Source: Zoogloeaceae bacterium (GTDB lineage: Bacteria; Pseudomonadota; Gammaproteobacteria; Burkholderiales; Rhodocyclaceae). Taken from it: DNA of 11,264 bases. Positions 1-6,349 of this stretch are shown here, in pieces (the stretch's first letter is position 1; every line of letters starts with the position of its first letter). Under the pieces are notes generated by a model. That model worked only from the letters and a program-made list of their open reading frames with translations. It was not told where the DNA came from and searched no databases. The DNA is taken from NCBI GenBank assembly GCA_031278735.1, contig JAITJU010000291.1:1-11264 (forward strand), in the 5' to 3' direction. A program made the translations under genes and the position numbers.

Positions 1-1
1 C

Positions 2-760
2 ACCCTGCTGGGCGAAGAACGGCTGATTGCCTTTGATCATCCGGGTACCACGCGCGACGCCATCGCGGTGGATTTCGAGCGCAATGGCCGGGAATACAGC
101 CTGATCGACACCGCTGGACTGAGAAAAAAAGGCAAGGTGTTTGAAACGGCGGAAAAGTTCTCCGTCATCAAGACGCTGCAATCCATCGAAAGCGCGAATG
201 TGGTGATTCTGATGCTTGACGCCCGTCAGGACATTTCTGATCAGGATGCGCACATCGCGGCTTTCGTCCTGCAATCTGGCCGCGCCCTGGCGATTGCCGT
301 CAATAAATGGGACGGTCTCGATCACTACGCCAGGGCGCAAATTCGCGCGAACGTGGAAAGAAAGCTCAAGTTTCTCGAATTCGCCCGCGCACATTTTATT
401 TCCGCGCGCGAAAACATTGGTGTCGACAGGCTGCTGTCCTCCGTCGACAAGGCTTATGCCGCCGCCGTCGCCAAGCTTGCCACGCCCAGGCTCACCCGTG
501 TGCTGGCGGATGCCGTCGCCCGTCAGTCCCCGCCCCGGCATGGCGCTTTCCGCCCGAAAATGCGCTACGCCCATCAGGGCGGCATGAATCCCCCGGTCAT
601 CGTCATCCACGGCAACGCCCTCGAACACGTGCCGGAAAGCTATCGCCGCTATCTGGAAAATATTTTCCGCGAAGTCTTCAAATTGCAAGGCACCCCCTTG
701 CGGATACAGTTCAACATCAGCGGCAATCCCTACGCGGACAAGTCCGCCGGGAAGAACTGA
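2..760 (+). CDS. der: Ribosome biogenesis GTPase Der (EngA), 5'-truncated
   Basis: Der is a tandem-G-domain GTPase that binds the 50S subunit and is needed for its maturation. The window opens inside the second G domain, just after the P-loop lysine-serine, so the first G domain and the start codon are missing. The visible 252 residues show G2 (PGTTRD, about 14-19), G3 (DTAG, 36-39), G4 (NKWD, 101-104) and G5 (SARE, 134-137). The C-terminal KH-like domain follows at about 158-250, with the family signature PLRIQF near its end. The frame is open from base 2, and the GTG at 68 is only an internal codon. The protein stops soon after GNPYADK, so it lacks the longer basic tail of E. coli Der. The gene is followed by a convergent HDOD gene, not by hfq, which often follows der in betaproteobacteria. 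Identity is secure. Confidence 0.95.
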   Translation, partial: TLLGEERLIAFDHPGTTRDAIAVDFERNGREYSLIDTAGLRKKGKVFETAEKFSVIKTLQSIESANVVILMLDARQDISDQDAHIAAFVLQSGRALAIAVNKWDGLDHYARAQIRANVERKLKFLEFARAHFISARENIGVDRLLSSVDKAYAAAVAKLATPRLTRVLADAVARQSPPRHGAFRPKMRYAHQGGMNPPVIVIHGNALEHVPESYRRYLENIFREVFKLQGTPLRIQFNISGNPYADKSAGKN

Positions 761-826
761 AAAATCATGCTTTTGGAAATTGGCGCGGATGCAGGGAGGC
801 AGTCGTTCAGGGCGTCGACTGTTCAG

Positions 827-1678
827 TCAGCTATTGCGTGTTTCCGCCGCCTGCGGCGTTGCCGTTTTCAGCCCCAGGCGATCGTTCAGGGCGGATTCGG
901 AAAGATTGAGGAGTTGGGCAATCTCCTTCAGATCGTCGGCAAGCGCCGGGTCCTGTTCGCCGTGGGCGAGGCGGCGAGCCAGCGCGACGGCGAGCATGAC
1001 ATTTTTCACCCTGGGCCGATCGGCCTGTTCCTCGTCAATCAGGGCGCGTAAAAACGCGGGCATGTTCCAGGCGCGGTACAGCGCGTCCTGAATGGCAAGG
1101 ATGCGCAGGCCGAGCACGTCTTCCTGCGCGTCGACGCCGCGCGGCGTCGGCTCGGCCTGCTGTCTGTCGCGCAGCGCGAGCGCCAACTTCGGGGCAAAGG
1201 CGTAGAGCAGGATTTCCGTCAGATCGTGCAACAACGCCGCCAGCGCGACTTCCTCCACGTTGATGTCCTTGCGCCAGAGCGCCCATTCGTGCGCGTAATG
1301 CGCCGCCCGTTGCGCCCGCCGGATAACCTGCACCGCGCCCAGCAAGGCTTGCGGCGCGGCTTTCAGCTGATCTTCGAGCGTGGGCAAATCCAGGAAATAA
1401 CGGAAAAACGGCCCCACGCCCAACATCATGATGGAACCGGTCATGCTGGCCACCTCATGATGCAGCCGTCGTCCGGCCATCGGCTGGATGCAACGCAGCA
1501 CCTGCGCCGCCAGCAAGGGATCGCGCAGGGCGATGCGGGTGATTTCCCGCCCCGGCGCCTCGTCCATGCGCGCGGCGGCTTCGGACAGCTGTTGCCGGGT
1601 ATGGCGCAGCACCGGCAGTTTCTGCGCGCTGAAATGACGGACCCAGGCGTCCGCATCCGCCATAGGCGCTTCTATCAT
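827..1678 (-). CDS. HDOD-domain protein (signalling output domain)
   Basis: This 283-residue protein is dominated by an HDOD domain at about residues 15-215, a non-enzymatic relative of HD phosphohydrolases found in bacterial signalling proteins. Visible family features are LPVLRHTRQQL at the start, LRDPLLAAQVLR (51-62), a hydrophobic helix with MMLGVGPFF (84-92) and ALLHDLTEILL (148-158), where one HD pair (H151, D152) survives. The other HD metal ligands are not evident, as expected for HDOD. No receiver, GGDEF or EAL domain is attached, and no signal peptide or membrane segment is seen. The ATG at 1678 is chosen over an in-frame TTG at 1699 because a strong GGAGGA lies six bases upstream. 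The gene is convergent with der and divergent from the MBL-fold gene, so it is probably monocistronic. The specific role and partners are unknown. Confidence 0.85.
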   Translation of the reverse strand: MIEAPMADADAWVRHFSAQKLPVLRHTRQQLSEAAARMDEAPGREITRIALRDPLLAAQVLRCIQPMAGRRLHHEVASMTGSIMMLGVGPFFRYFLDLPTLEDQLKAAPQALLGAVQVIRRAQRAAHYAHEWALWRKDINVEEVALAALLHDLTEILLYAFAPKLALALRDRQQAEPTPRGVDAQEDVLGLRILAIQDALYRAWNMPAFLRALIDEEQADRPRVKNVMLAVALARRLAHGEQDPALADDLKEIAQLLNLSESALNDRLGLKTATPQAAETRNS

Positions 1679-1684
1679 TTGCTT

Positions 1685-1690
1685 TCCTCC
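1685..1690 (-). promoter_or_regulatory. Shine-Dalgarno site of the HDOD gene
   Basis: On the minus strand this reads GGAGGA, six bases before the ATG at 1678-1676. The in-frame TTG at 1699 lies upstream of this site, so the site fixes the start at the ATG and removes seven residues from the longest reading. Confidence 0.75.
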
Positions 1691-1735
1691 GCTATTCAAA
1701 AATACGCGTCTGCCGGTGTTTTAAAGACAAAATAC

Positions 1736-1763
1736 TTGAAAAGCAAGCGCGCCTTGTCATAAT
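1736..1763 (+). promoter_or_regulatory. Putative sigma70-type promoter for the MBL-fold hydrolase gene
   Basis: TTGAAA (1736-1741) and CATAAT (1758-1763) are separated by 16 bases, close to the sigma70 consensus. Transcription would start near 1770, leaving a leader of about 28 bases before the ATG at 1798. The in-frame ATG at 1762 would fall outside the transcript, which supports the downstream start. The promoter lies in the AT-rich 119-bp spacer between divergent genes. This is a consensus match by eye only. Confidence 0.5.
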
Positions 1764-1797
1764 GCCAGTCTTCCTGGATTGCCCGCGAGGTTTCATC

Positions 1798-2424
1798 ATG
1801 CGCTACCGAATCGTGCCCGTCACGCCGCTTGAGCAGAATTGCACCCTTTTGTGGTGCGAAAAGACCCGCCAGACCGCTGTGCTGGATCCCGGCGGTGATG
1901 TCGGACGCATTCTGGCGGCGCTGAAGGAGGACTCGCTTGATCCCGCCGCCATCCTGATAACCCACGGGCATTTCGATCACGCGGGCGGCGCGGCGGAACT
2001 GGCGCGGCATTGCGCGATTCCCATCTTCGGCCCGCATGTGGCGGATCGTTTCTGGATCGACGGCATTCCCGGTCTTGGCCGCGCCTACGGCATGGAAGGA
2101 GAAAGCTTCACGCCCGATCGTTGGTTGCAGGAGGGCGACACGGTTTCCTTCGGCGAGGAAACGCTGGAAGTGCTGCATTGCCCAGGCCACACGCCCGGCC
2201 ATGTCGTCTTTTACTGCCGGGCCGAAGCGTTGCTGCTGGTCGGCGACGTGCTGTTCCAGGGTTCCATTGGCCGCACGGATTTTCCCCAGGGCAACCACGC
2301 CGATCTTATCGCCTCCATCCAGCAAAAACTTTTCCCCCTGGGCGACAATATCCGCTTCGTTCCTGGCCACGGCCCCATGTCGACACTGGGCGAAGAACGC
2401 CAATGGAACCCTTTCGTTTGCTGA
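1798..2424 (+). CDS. MBL-fold metallo-hydrolase, GloB/YcbL-like
   Basis: A 208-residue metallo-beta-lactamase-fold hydrolase of the small glyoxalase-II-like (YcbL) type, probably cytoplasmic. The binuclear metal site is complete: T-H-G-H-F-D-H at 55-61 (H56, H58, D60, H61), H131 in GHTPGH, D150 in LLVGDVLF and H191 in FVPGHGP. The IGRTDFPQG segment (157-165) is typical of this subgroup. The length is close to E. coli YcbL and shorter than classical GloB, which has an extra C-terminal substrate-binding domain. A thioester such as S-lactoylglutathione is a plausible substrate, but the true substrate of most members is uncertain. The start at 1798 has GAGG at 1787-1790 and matches the usual MRYRIVPVTP-type N-terminus; an in-frame ATG at 1762 is rejected. 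No clear terminator is seen before the convergent rsmI. Confidence 0.92.
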   Translation: MRYRIVPVTPLEQNCTLLWCEKTRQTAVLDPGGDVGRILAALKEDSLDPAAILITHGHFDHAGGAAELARHCAIPIFGPHVADRFWIDGIPGLGRAYGMEGESFTPDRWLQEGDTVSFGEETLEVLHCPGHTPGHVVFYCRAEALLLVGDVLFQGSIGRTDFPQGNHADLIASIQQKLFPLGDNIRFVPGHGPMSTLGEERQWNPFVC

Positions 2425-2494
2425 CCCTGTAAATACGCTTGGCCTGACGCCCCCATTCGTTTTTAGGAATGTTACCGGTTTCGGGGTTCTTCAT
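2306..2494 (-). CDS. Possible small ORF downstream of rsmI (doubtful)
   Basis: A 62-codon frame starts 28 bases after the rsmI stop, on the same strand. Its ATG at 2494 is preceded by GGAGG with about six bases of spacing, which is better than the ribosome sites of several certain genes here. The first 23 residues or so (MKNPETGNIPKNEWGRQAKRIYR...) are basic and hydrophilic and lie in otherwise non-coding DNA. The last 39 or so codons lie antisense to the 3' end of the MBL-fold gene and look like shadow sequence. I recognise no family, signal peptide or membrane segment. It may be a real small basic protein, a decayed gene remnant or a chance frame with a chance ribosome site. Confidence 0.2.
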   Translation of the reverse strand: MKNPETGNIPKNEWGRQAKRIYRVSKRKGSIGVLRPVSTWGRGQERSGYCRPGGKVFAGWRR

Positions 2495-2522
2495 GCGTCC
2501 CTCCGCCCCAGAATAACGCTCC

Positions 2523-3380
2523 TCAGTTTTCGGTACTTTGTCCTCTGATGGTCAGCGCGCGGGCATAAAGTTCGTTTTTGTTGCGACCGCTCAGGGTCGC
2601 CGCCAGTTTGCTGGCTTGTTTGATGGGCAGGTCTTCGGCGAGGAAAAGGCGCAGGAGGCGCTCGGCTGTTTCCGGCGCGTTTTCTTTTGCTGTCGCGCCG
2701 GATACGATGAGCGTGAATTCGCCTTTTTGCCGCATCGGGTCGGCGCGCAGCCAGTCGACGGCTTTGTTCAGGGGCAGGCGATGGAGCGTTTCAAATGTTT
2801 TGCTGATTTCGCGGGCGATCAATAGCGCGCGTTCCGCCCCCAGTATGGCGGCCATGTCCGCGACGCTTTCCAGGACGCGGTGCGGCGCCTCGTAAAATAC
2901 CAGCGCGTAAGGCAGGGTGGCCACCGTCTGCAATGCCGCTTGCCGTTGTCCGCTTTTGGCGGGCAGGAATCCGAAAAACAGCCAATGCGCCTCGGAAAAC
3001 CCGGCGGCGGACAGCGCGGTAATCGCGGCGCAAGGGCCGGGCAGGGGAATCACGCGCGCGCCCGCGGCGTGGGCGCGCGCGACGATGCGCGCGCCGGGGT
3101 CGGAAATGCCGGGCGTTCCGGCATCCGAAATCAGCGCCACGGATTCGCCGCTTGCCAGCAGCGCCAGCACCCGTTCGGCGGCGGCGTTTTCGTTGTGCGC
3201 GTGTGCCGCCAGAAGGCGCGCTTTTGCGCCGATGCGCCTTAGCAGCGGCGCGGAATGGCGCGTATCCTCCGCCGCGACCCAGGCCACCGCGGAAAGAACG
3301 GCGCGGGCGCGCTCGCTGAGGTCGGCAAGATTCCCAAGCGGCGTGGGAACGACATACAATGGCGCGTATTCTATGGTCAT
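2523..3380 (-). CDS. rsmI: 16S rRNA (cytidine-1402 2'-O) methyltransferase RsmI
   Basis: RsmI uses S-adenosylmethionine to 2'-O-methylate C1402 of 16S rRNA in the P site, together with RsmH, which modifies the base. The 285-residue length is normal. Signatures run in order: VPTPLGNLADLSERA (11-25), AAEDTRHS (36-43), LISDAGTPGISDPG (83-96), PLPGPCAAI (112-120), FFGFLP (135-140), FYEAPHR (162-168) and AREISKTFE (189-197). These define the tetrapyrrole-methylase fold of the YraL family, with a short C-terminal helical domain. The frame is open well upstream, but the family N-terminus fixes the ATG at 3380. No Shine-Dalgarno sequence precedes it. The start lies 12 bases from the divergent yraN start, a linkage shared with the E. 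coli yraL-yraN region. Confidence 0.95.
   Translation of the reverse strand: MTIEYAPLYVVPTPLGNLADLSERARAVLSAVAWVAAEDTRHSAPLLRRIGAKARLLAAHAHNENAAAERVLALLASGESVALISDAGTPGISDPGARIVARAHAAGARVIPLPGPCAAITALSAAGFSEAHWLFFGFLPAKSGQRQAALQTVATLPYALVFYEAPHRVLESVADMAAILGAERALLIAREISKTFETLHRLPLNKAVDWLRADPMRQKGEFTLIVSGATAKENAPETAERLLRLFLAEDLPIKQASKLAATLSGRNKNELYARALTIRGQSTEN
3331..3360 (+). promoter_or_regulatory. Putative promoter for the yraN-led gene run
   Basis: TTCCCA (3331-3336, four of six consensus positions) and TACAAT (3355-3360, a good -10) are 18 bases apart. Transcription would begin near 3367, about 26 bases before the yraN ATG at 3393. The promoter would lie inside the 5' end of rsmI on the other strand. 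This is a consensus match by eye only. Confidence 0.4.
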
Positions 3381-3392
3381 GGCAATGGCGGG

Positions 3393-3797
3393 ATGAGTGT
3401 GAAAAACTGGCTGACCGGCCTTCTGAAAAAAACGCGGCGCGATCCGGCAAGTTCGGATGGTATGCGCGCGGAGACGCTGGCGGCAAATTATCTGCGCGCG
3501 CGCGGTCTTGCCATCGTTGCGCGCAATTTTCGCGTGCGCGGCGGTGAAATCGATCTCATTGCCCGCGAGGGCGCGATTACGGTTTTCGTGGAAGTGCGTC
3601 TGCGCCGCTCGCAGGCGTTTGGCGGCGCCATTGGCAGCATCGACGCCCGGAAGCGCCGCCGTTTGCTGCTGGCGGCGCGGCACTGGCTGTTGCGCCGCCC
3701 GCGACAGGGCAACTGCCGCTTCGATTGTGTGCTGTTCGACAAACTTGACGTCAATAACCTTGAATGGATACGCCATGCCTTTACGGCGGATGACTGA
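3393..3797 (+). CDS. yraN: YraN/UPF0102 family endonuclease-like protein
   Basis: A 134-residue protein of the UPF0102 family, which has a restriction-endonuclease-like fold and an unsettled cellular role. The core motifs are AETLAANYLRARGLAIVARNFR (residues 26-47) and GGEIDLIAREG (50-60), which supplies E52 and D54. FVEVRLRR (65-72) supplies E67 in the E-V-R position, and RFD (109-111) lies near the end. These acidic residues match the PD-(D/E)XK-like site of the family. No signal peptide or membrane segment is present. The ATG at 3393 is chosen because the N-terminus then matches family length; only a weak GGCGGG precedes it. An in-frame ATG at residue 24 would still keep the core. The 3' end overlaps the next gene by 23 bases, suggesting coupled translation. 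Confidence 0.92.
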   Translation: MSVKNWLTGLLKKTRRDPASSDGMRAETLAANYLRARGLAIVARNFRVRGGEIDLIAREGAITVFVEVRLRRSQAFGGAIGSIDARKRRRLLLAARHWLLRRPRQGNCRFDCVLFDKLDVNNLEWIRHAFTADD

Positions 3798-4173
3798 AAT
3801 CCTCGTCCTGTCATTGCTCCTGTATGCCAATCCGCTGGCGGGCGAGGAGCGGGCGATGGGGGGTATCCGCCTGTTGGTGCAGTCTTCGCCGCTGGCGGGC
3901 AGCCAGTTTCACGCGCTTGCCCATCTGCATGGCGACATGCGCGTGGGCGACGCGCTGACGCTTGTTCGTGAACCGGATAACCCCTACGACGCCAAGGCCA
4001 TTCGCGTGGAATGGCGGGGACAGAAGCTGGGTTATGTGCCGCGCCGGGAAAACCGCGCCGTGGCCGCCGCGCTGGATCGAGGCCGGAATCTTCGCGCCAG
4101 GGTATCACGTCTGCATCCAGAGGCCGAAGATCCCTGGCTGCGTCTGGAATTTGAGGTATGGCTGGAGCTGTGA
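3775..4173 (+). CDS. Putative exported HIRAN-domain protein
   Basis: A 132-residue protein with an N-terminal signal-like segment (RR at 4-5, hydrophobic LVLSLLLYA, possible cleavage near PLA-GEE at 22) followed by one HIRAN domain at about 31-128. HIRAN hallmarks are REPDNPYDAKAIRVEW (65-80), LGYVPRREN (85-93) and a later helix with ALDRG (99-103) before a beta strand. In eukaryotic HLTF the HIRAN domain binds 3' DNA ends. No helicase, nuclease or other domain is attached here. The ATG at 3775 gives a basic n-region for export and overlaps yraN by 23 bases. A start at 3790 (residue 6) would also keep the hydrophobic core but lose the arginines. The gene sits between yraN and the SIS gene, where E. 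coli has nothing. Function is unknown and export is inferred. Confidence 0.8.
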   Translation: MPLRRMTEILVLSLLLYANPLAGEERAMGGIRLLVQSSPLAGSQFHALAHLHGDMRVGDALTLVREPDNPYDAKAIRVEWRGQKLGYVPRRENRAVAAALDRGRNLRARVSRLHPEAEDPWLRLEFEVWLEL

Positions 4174-4182
4174 TGCTAGAAT
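4174..4182 (+). promoter_or_regulatory. Possible extended -10 promoter upstream of the SIS gene
   Basis: TGCTAGAAT directly after the HIRAN stop codon fits an extended -10 (TGn plus a TATAAT-like hexamer). No well-spaced -35 is visible; TTGAGG at 4151-4156 is 20 bases upstream of the hexamer. Transcription would start near 4189, about 25 bases before the ATG at 4214. It could supply the SIS-dolP-gmk part of the run separately. Confidence 0.3.
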
Positions 4183-4213
4183 CGTCTCTTCACGCTTTTG
4201 AATTTGCTTCAGG

Positions 4214-4804
4214 ATGGATTTAATCAATCGGATTGGTCAGCATTTTGCGGATAGCGTCCGCGTCAAGCAGAAATCGCTGGAGCTTCTGGCGCGGTCGCTT
4301 GCCAACGCCTGCGAAAGCATGAGCCGCGCCCTGTTGGAGGGCGGACGTGTTTTTGCCTGCGGCAATGGCGGTTCCGCCGCCGACGCGCAGCATTTTGCCG
4401 CTGAACTGGTCGGGCGTTTTGAGACGGAGCGCCGGGAGCTTGCCGCTGTCGCGCTCACGACCGACACTTCCATTCTTACCGCCGTCGGCAATGATTATGG
4501 CTTCGAGCAGATTTTCTCCCGCCAGTTGCGCGCTCTGGGGCGCGCCGGTGATGTTCTGCTGGCGATATCCACATCCGGCAATTCCGGCAATGTGATTGCA
4601 GCCATTCATGCCGCGCATGAGCGAGGAATACGAGTCATTGCCCTGACCGGCTCGGAGGGCGGACAGATGCGGGCGTTGCTGCAGGAAACGGATATCCTGC
4701 TTGCTGTTCCCGACCGGCGTACCGCGCGTATTCAGGAAACCCACCTGTTGCTGATCCATTGTCTGTGCGACGGGATCGACAGTCTTTTACCCATCGGGAG
4801 TTGA
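4214..4804 (+). CDS. gmhA: SIS-domain protein, phosphoheptose isomerase / DiaA family
   Basis: A 196-residue single-SIS-domain protein. Position points to DiaA, which binds DnaA and promotes initiation in E. coli, because it follows yraN and precedes the dolP-like gene. DiaA-like stretches include FETERRELAAVALTTD (69-84) and LRALGRAGDVLLAIST (105-120). However, all four residues that in GmhA bind zinc or act in sedoheptulose-7-phosphate isomerisation are present: H60 and E64 in AQHFAAELVGR, Q174 in ARIQETH, and H182 in LLIHCLCD. E. coli DiaA lacks the glutamate and the last histidine. The protein may therefore be a true isomerase feeding ADP-heptose synthesis for lipopolysaccharide, a DnaA regulator, or both. 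The ATG at 4214 has only AGG directly before it. dolP follows after three bases. Confidence 0.88.
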   Translation: MDLINRIGQHFADSVRVKQKSLELLARSLANACESMSRALLEGGRVFACGNGGSAADAQHFAAELVGRFETERRELAAVALTTDTSILTAVGNDYGFEQIFSRQLRALGRAGDVLLAISTSGNSGNVIAAIHAAHERGIRVIALTGSEGGQMRALLQETDILLAVPDRRTARIQETHLLLIHCLCDGIDSLLPIGS

Positions 4805-4807
4805 AAA

Positions 4808-5458
4808 ATGAACCGCCTCATCCGTCCTGTTCTTGTCTGCCTGCTCCTGCTGTTTACGCTGCCTGCCCTGCAAGGCTGTTTCGGTGTGGCGCTGTTTGGC
4901 GCGACCACTGGCGTCATGGCGGTGGTGGATCGCCGTTCCATTGGCGTTCAGACCGACGACACCGCCATCGAGTTGAAGGCCGCCGTCCGGCTTCCCGATG
5001 CGCTCAAGCGCGTCAGCCACGTCAATTTCACCAGCTACAACCGCCGCGTGCTGCTCACCGGCGAGGTGCCCGACGAAACGGTCAAGGCGCAGATTGCCGC
5101 TGAAGTGGCGCGCATCGAGAACGTGTTGGGCGTTCTGAATGAAATTGTCATTGCGGGCAACAGCAGCCTGGCTTCGCGCAGCAATGACGCATTCATTACT
5201 TCCAAGGTCAAGGCGCGTTTCATCGACGCCGACCAGTTTACCGCCAGTCATGTGAAGGTGGTCACGGAGGCGGGCACGGTTTTTCTGCTGGGCATCGTCA
5301 ATGCGCGCGAGGCGGAAGCGGCCGTGCAGATTGCGCGCACGACCAAAAGCGTGATGAAAGTGGTCAATGCGCTGGTGATAGAAAGCGACGCGGAAATCCG
5401 CCGCATTGAGAACAGCATTGCCAATTCCGCCACTTCCGCGCCTGCCGTCGCGCAATAA
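4808..5458 (+). CDS. dolP: Dual-BON-domain outer-membrane lipoprotein, DolP-like
   Basis: A 216-residue lipoprotein matching the YraP/DolP family, which in E. coli sits at the inner face of the outer membrane and supports envelope integrity. The signal peptide has a basic start (NRLIRP), a leucine-rich core and a lipobox LQGC with lipidated C24. F25 follows, not aspartate, so outer-membrane sorting is expected. The family segment DRRSIGVQTDD (41-51) leads into BON1 (about 49-117), and SNDAFITSKVKARF (125-138) opens BON2 (about 126-193, with VFLLGIVNAREAEAA). A short Ser/Ala/Pro-rich tail of about 20 residues extends beyond BON2. GGGAG overlapping the previous stop codon is the ribosome site, and the spacer to the SIS gene is three bases. 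gmk follows after 20 bases. Confidence 0.93.
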   Translation: MNRLIRPVLVCLLLLFTLPALQGCFGVALFGATTGVMAVVDRRSIGVQTDDTAIELKAAVRLPDALKRVSHVNFTSYNRRVLLTGEVPDETVKAQIAAEVARIENVLGVLNEIVIAGNSSLASRSNDAFITSKVKARFIDADQFTASHVKVVTEAGTVFLLGIVNAREAEAAVQIARTTKSVMKVVNALVIESDAEIRRIENSIANSATSAPAVAQ

Positions 5459-5478
5459 ACGAACGCGGCGGCGAGCGC

Positions 5479-6084
5479 ATGTCCAATCTTCTGTTCATCG
5501 TCGCCGCGCCTTCCGGCGCGGGCAAGAGTACGCTGGTGCGCCGTCTCGTCGATCGGGCGCCCAATCGTGTCCTTTCCGTTTCCTGCACTACCCGTCCGCC
5601 GCGTCCCGGCGAAGTGGATGGGCGCGACTATCGTTTCATGGACGCGGCGCGCTTTGACGCCTTGCGGGAAGCCGGGGATTTTCTCGAATGGGCGAGGGTG
5701 CACGGCAATTGCTACGGCACTTCCCGCGGCTGGATAGCCGCCGAGCAGGCGGCGGGGCGGGACGTGCTGCTGGAAATCGACTGGCAGGGCGCGGCGCAGG
5801 CGCGCGCGATCTTTCCGGACGCCATCAGCATTTTCATCCTGCCGCCCTCGATGGAAGTCCTGGCGGCGCGTTTGCGCGGGCGCGGCACGGACGATGCGGA
5901 AGTCATCGAACGGCGGCTTCTGGCGGCGCGGGAGGAAATCCGGCATGTGGACGACTTTGGCTATGTTATCATGAACGCCGATCTGGACACGGCATACGCC
6001 CAGCTTGCAAGCGTCGTCGAGGCGGCGCGACTGACGCTTTCCTGTCAGCGCCAGCGTCACCCGGAATACTTTGCATACTTTTGA
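5479..6084 (+). CDS. gmk: Guanylate kinase
   Basis: Guanylate kinase phosphorylates GMP or dGMP with ATP to give GDP or dGDP in the cytoplasm. The 201-residue length is normal. The P-loop is APSGAGKS (10-17). GMP-binding residues are R39 and R42 in TTRPPRPGEVDGRDYRF, Y51, E70 in FLEW and Y79 in GNCYGTSR. The Walker B region is VLLEIDWQGA (95-104), and the lid region with ARLRGRGTDD is intact. The ATG at 5479 has a weak GGCGAGC upstream and gives the usual MSNLLFIVAAPSGAGKS N-terminus. rpoZ starts 24 bases downstream. gmk-rpoZ-spoT is a standard proteobacterial order and couples guanine nucleotide supply to stringent control; here it follows the dolP-like gene directly. Confidence 0.97.
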   Translation: MSNLLFIVAAPSGAGKSTLVRRLVDRAPNRVLSVSCTTRPPRPGEVDGRDYRFMDAARFDALREAGDFLEWARVHGNCYGTSRGWIAAEQAAGRDVLLEIDWQGAAQARAIFPDAISIFILPPSMEVLAARLRGRGTDDAEVIERRLLAAREEIRHVDDFGYVIMNADLDTAYAQLASVVEAARLTLSCQRQRHPEYFAYF

Positions 6085-6108
6085 CTTCATTTTTTTGAGA
6101 ACGGCATC

Positions 6109-6315
6109 ATGGCTCGCATTACTGTTGAAGATTGTCTGAAACACATTCCCAACCGCTTTGAAATGTCGCTTTCCGCAGCCCACCGGGCGCGGCAGCTGCT
6201 CTCCGGCGCAACGCCGATGGTGGCGGACGAAAAGGACAAGCCGACGGTCATCGCCCTGCGCGAGATCGCCGCCGCAAAGGTCGGAAAGGAAGTGTTGAAC
6301 CGCGGGCAAGCCTGA
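6109..6315 (+). CDS. rpoZ: RNA polymerase omega subunit
   Basis: Omega stabilises beta-prime folding and RNA polymerase assembly, and in proteobacteria helps form a (p)ppGpp-binding site. The 68-residue protein has the typical betaproteobacterial start MARITVEDC, the [16 protein letters not shown] helix (15-30) and the conserved [17 protein letters not shown] segment (43-59). EMSLSAAH at 18-25 differs from the more common QLVLAAT-type sequence but keeps the helix pattern. The ribosome site is weak (GAG nine or more bases before the ATG at 6109). It is closely packed between gmk and spoT, with 24-base and 34-base spacers, and is likely co-transcribed with them. Confidence 0.96.
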   Translation: MARITVEDCLKHIPNRFEMSLSAAHRARQLLSGATPMVADEKDKPTVIALREIAAAKVGKEVLNRGQA

Positions 6316-6349
6316 TCTGTGTGCTGGGCGAGGGGAATGGCAAGCCATC

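Noticed and set aside
801..820. AGTCG/CGACT hairpin between der and the HDOD gene as a terminator
   Set aside because: The stem is only 5 bp with a 10-base loop and no T-run follows on either strand.
1726..1758. GACAA/TTGTC inverted repeat around the -35 of the MBL-fold gene
   Set aside because: The arms are only five bases with a 23-base gap, too weak to call an operator.
1762..1797. An earlier in-frame ATG for the MBL-fold hydrolase
   Set aside because: It overlaps the candidate -10 box and lacks family similarity. The ATG at 1798 has a ribosome site and the expected N-terminus.
3381..3830. An N-terminal extension of about 150 residues on RsmI
   Set aside because: The family N-terminus begins at the ATG at 3380. 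The upstream frame is the antisense of yraN and has no recognisable domain.
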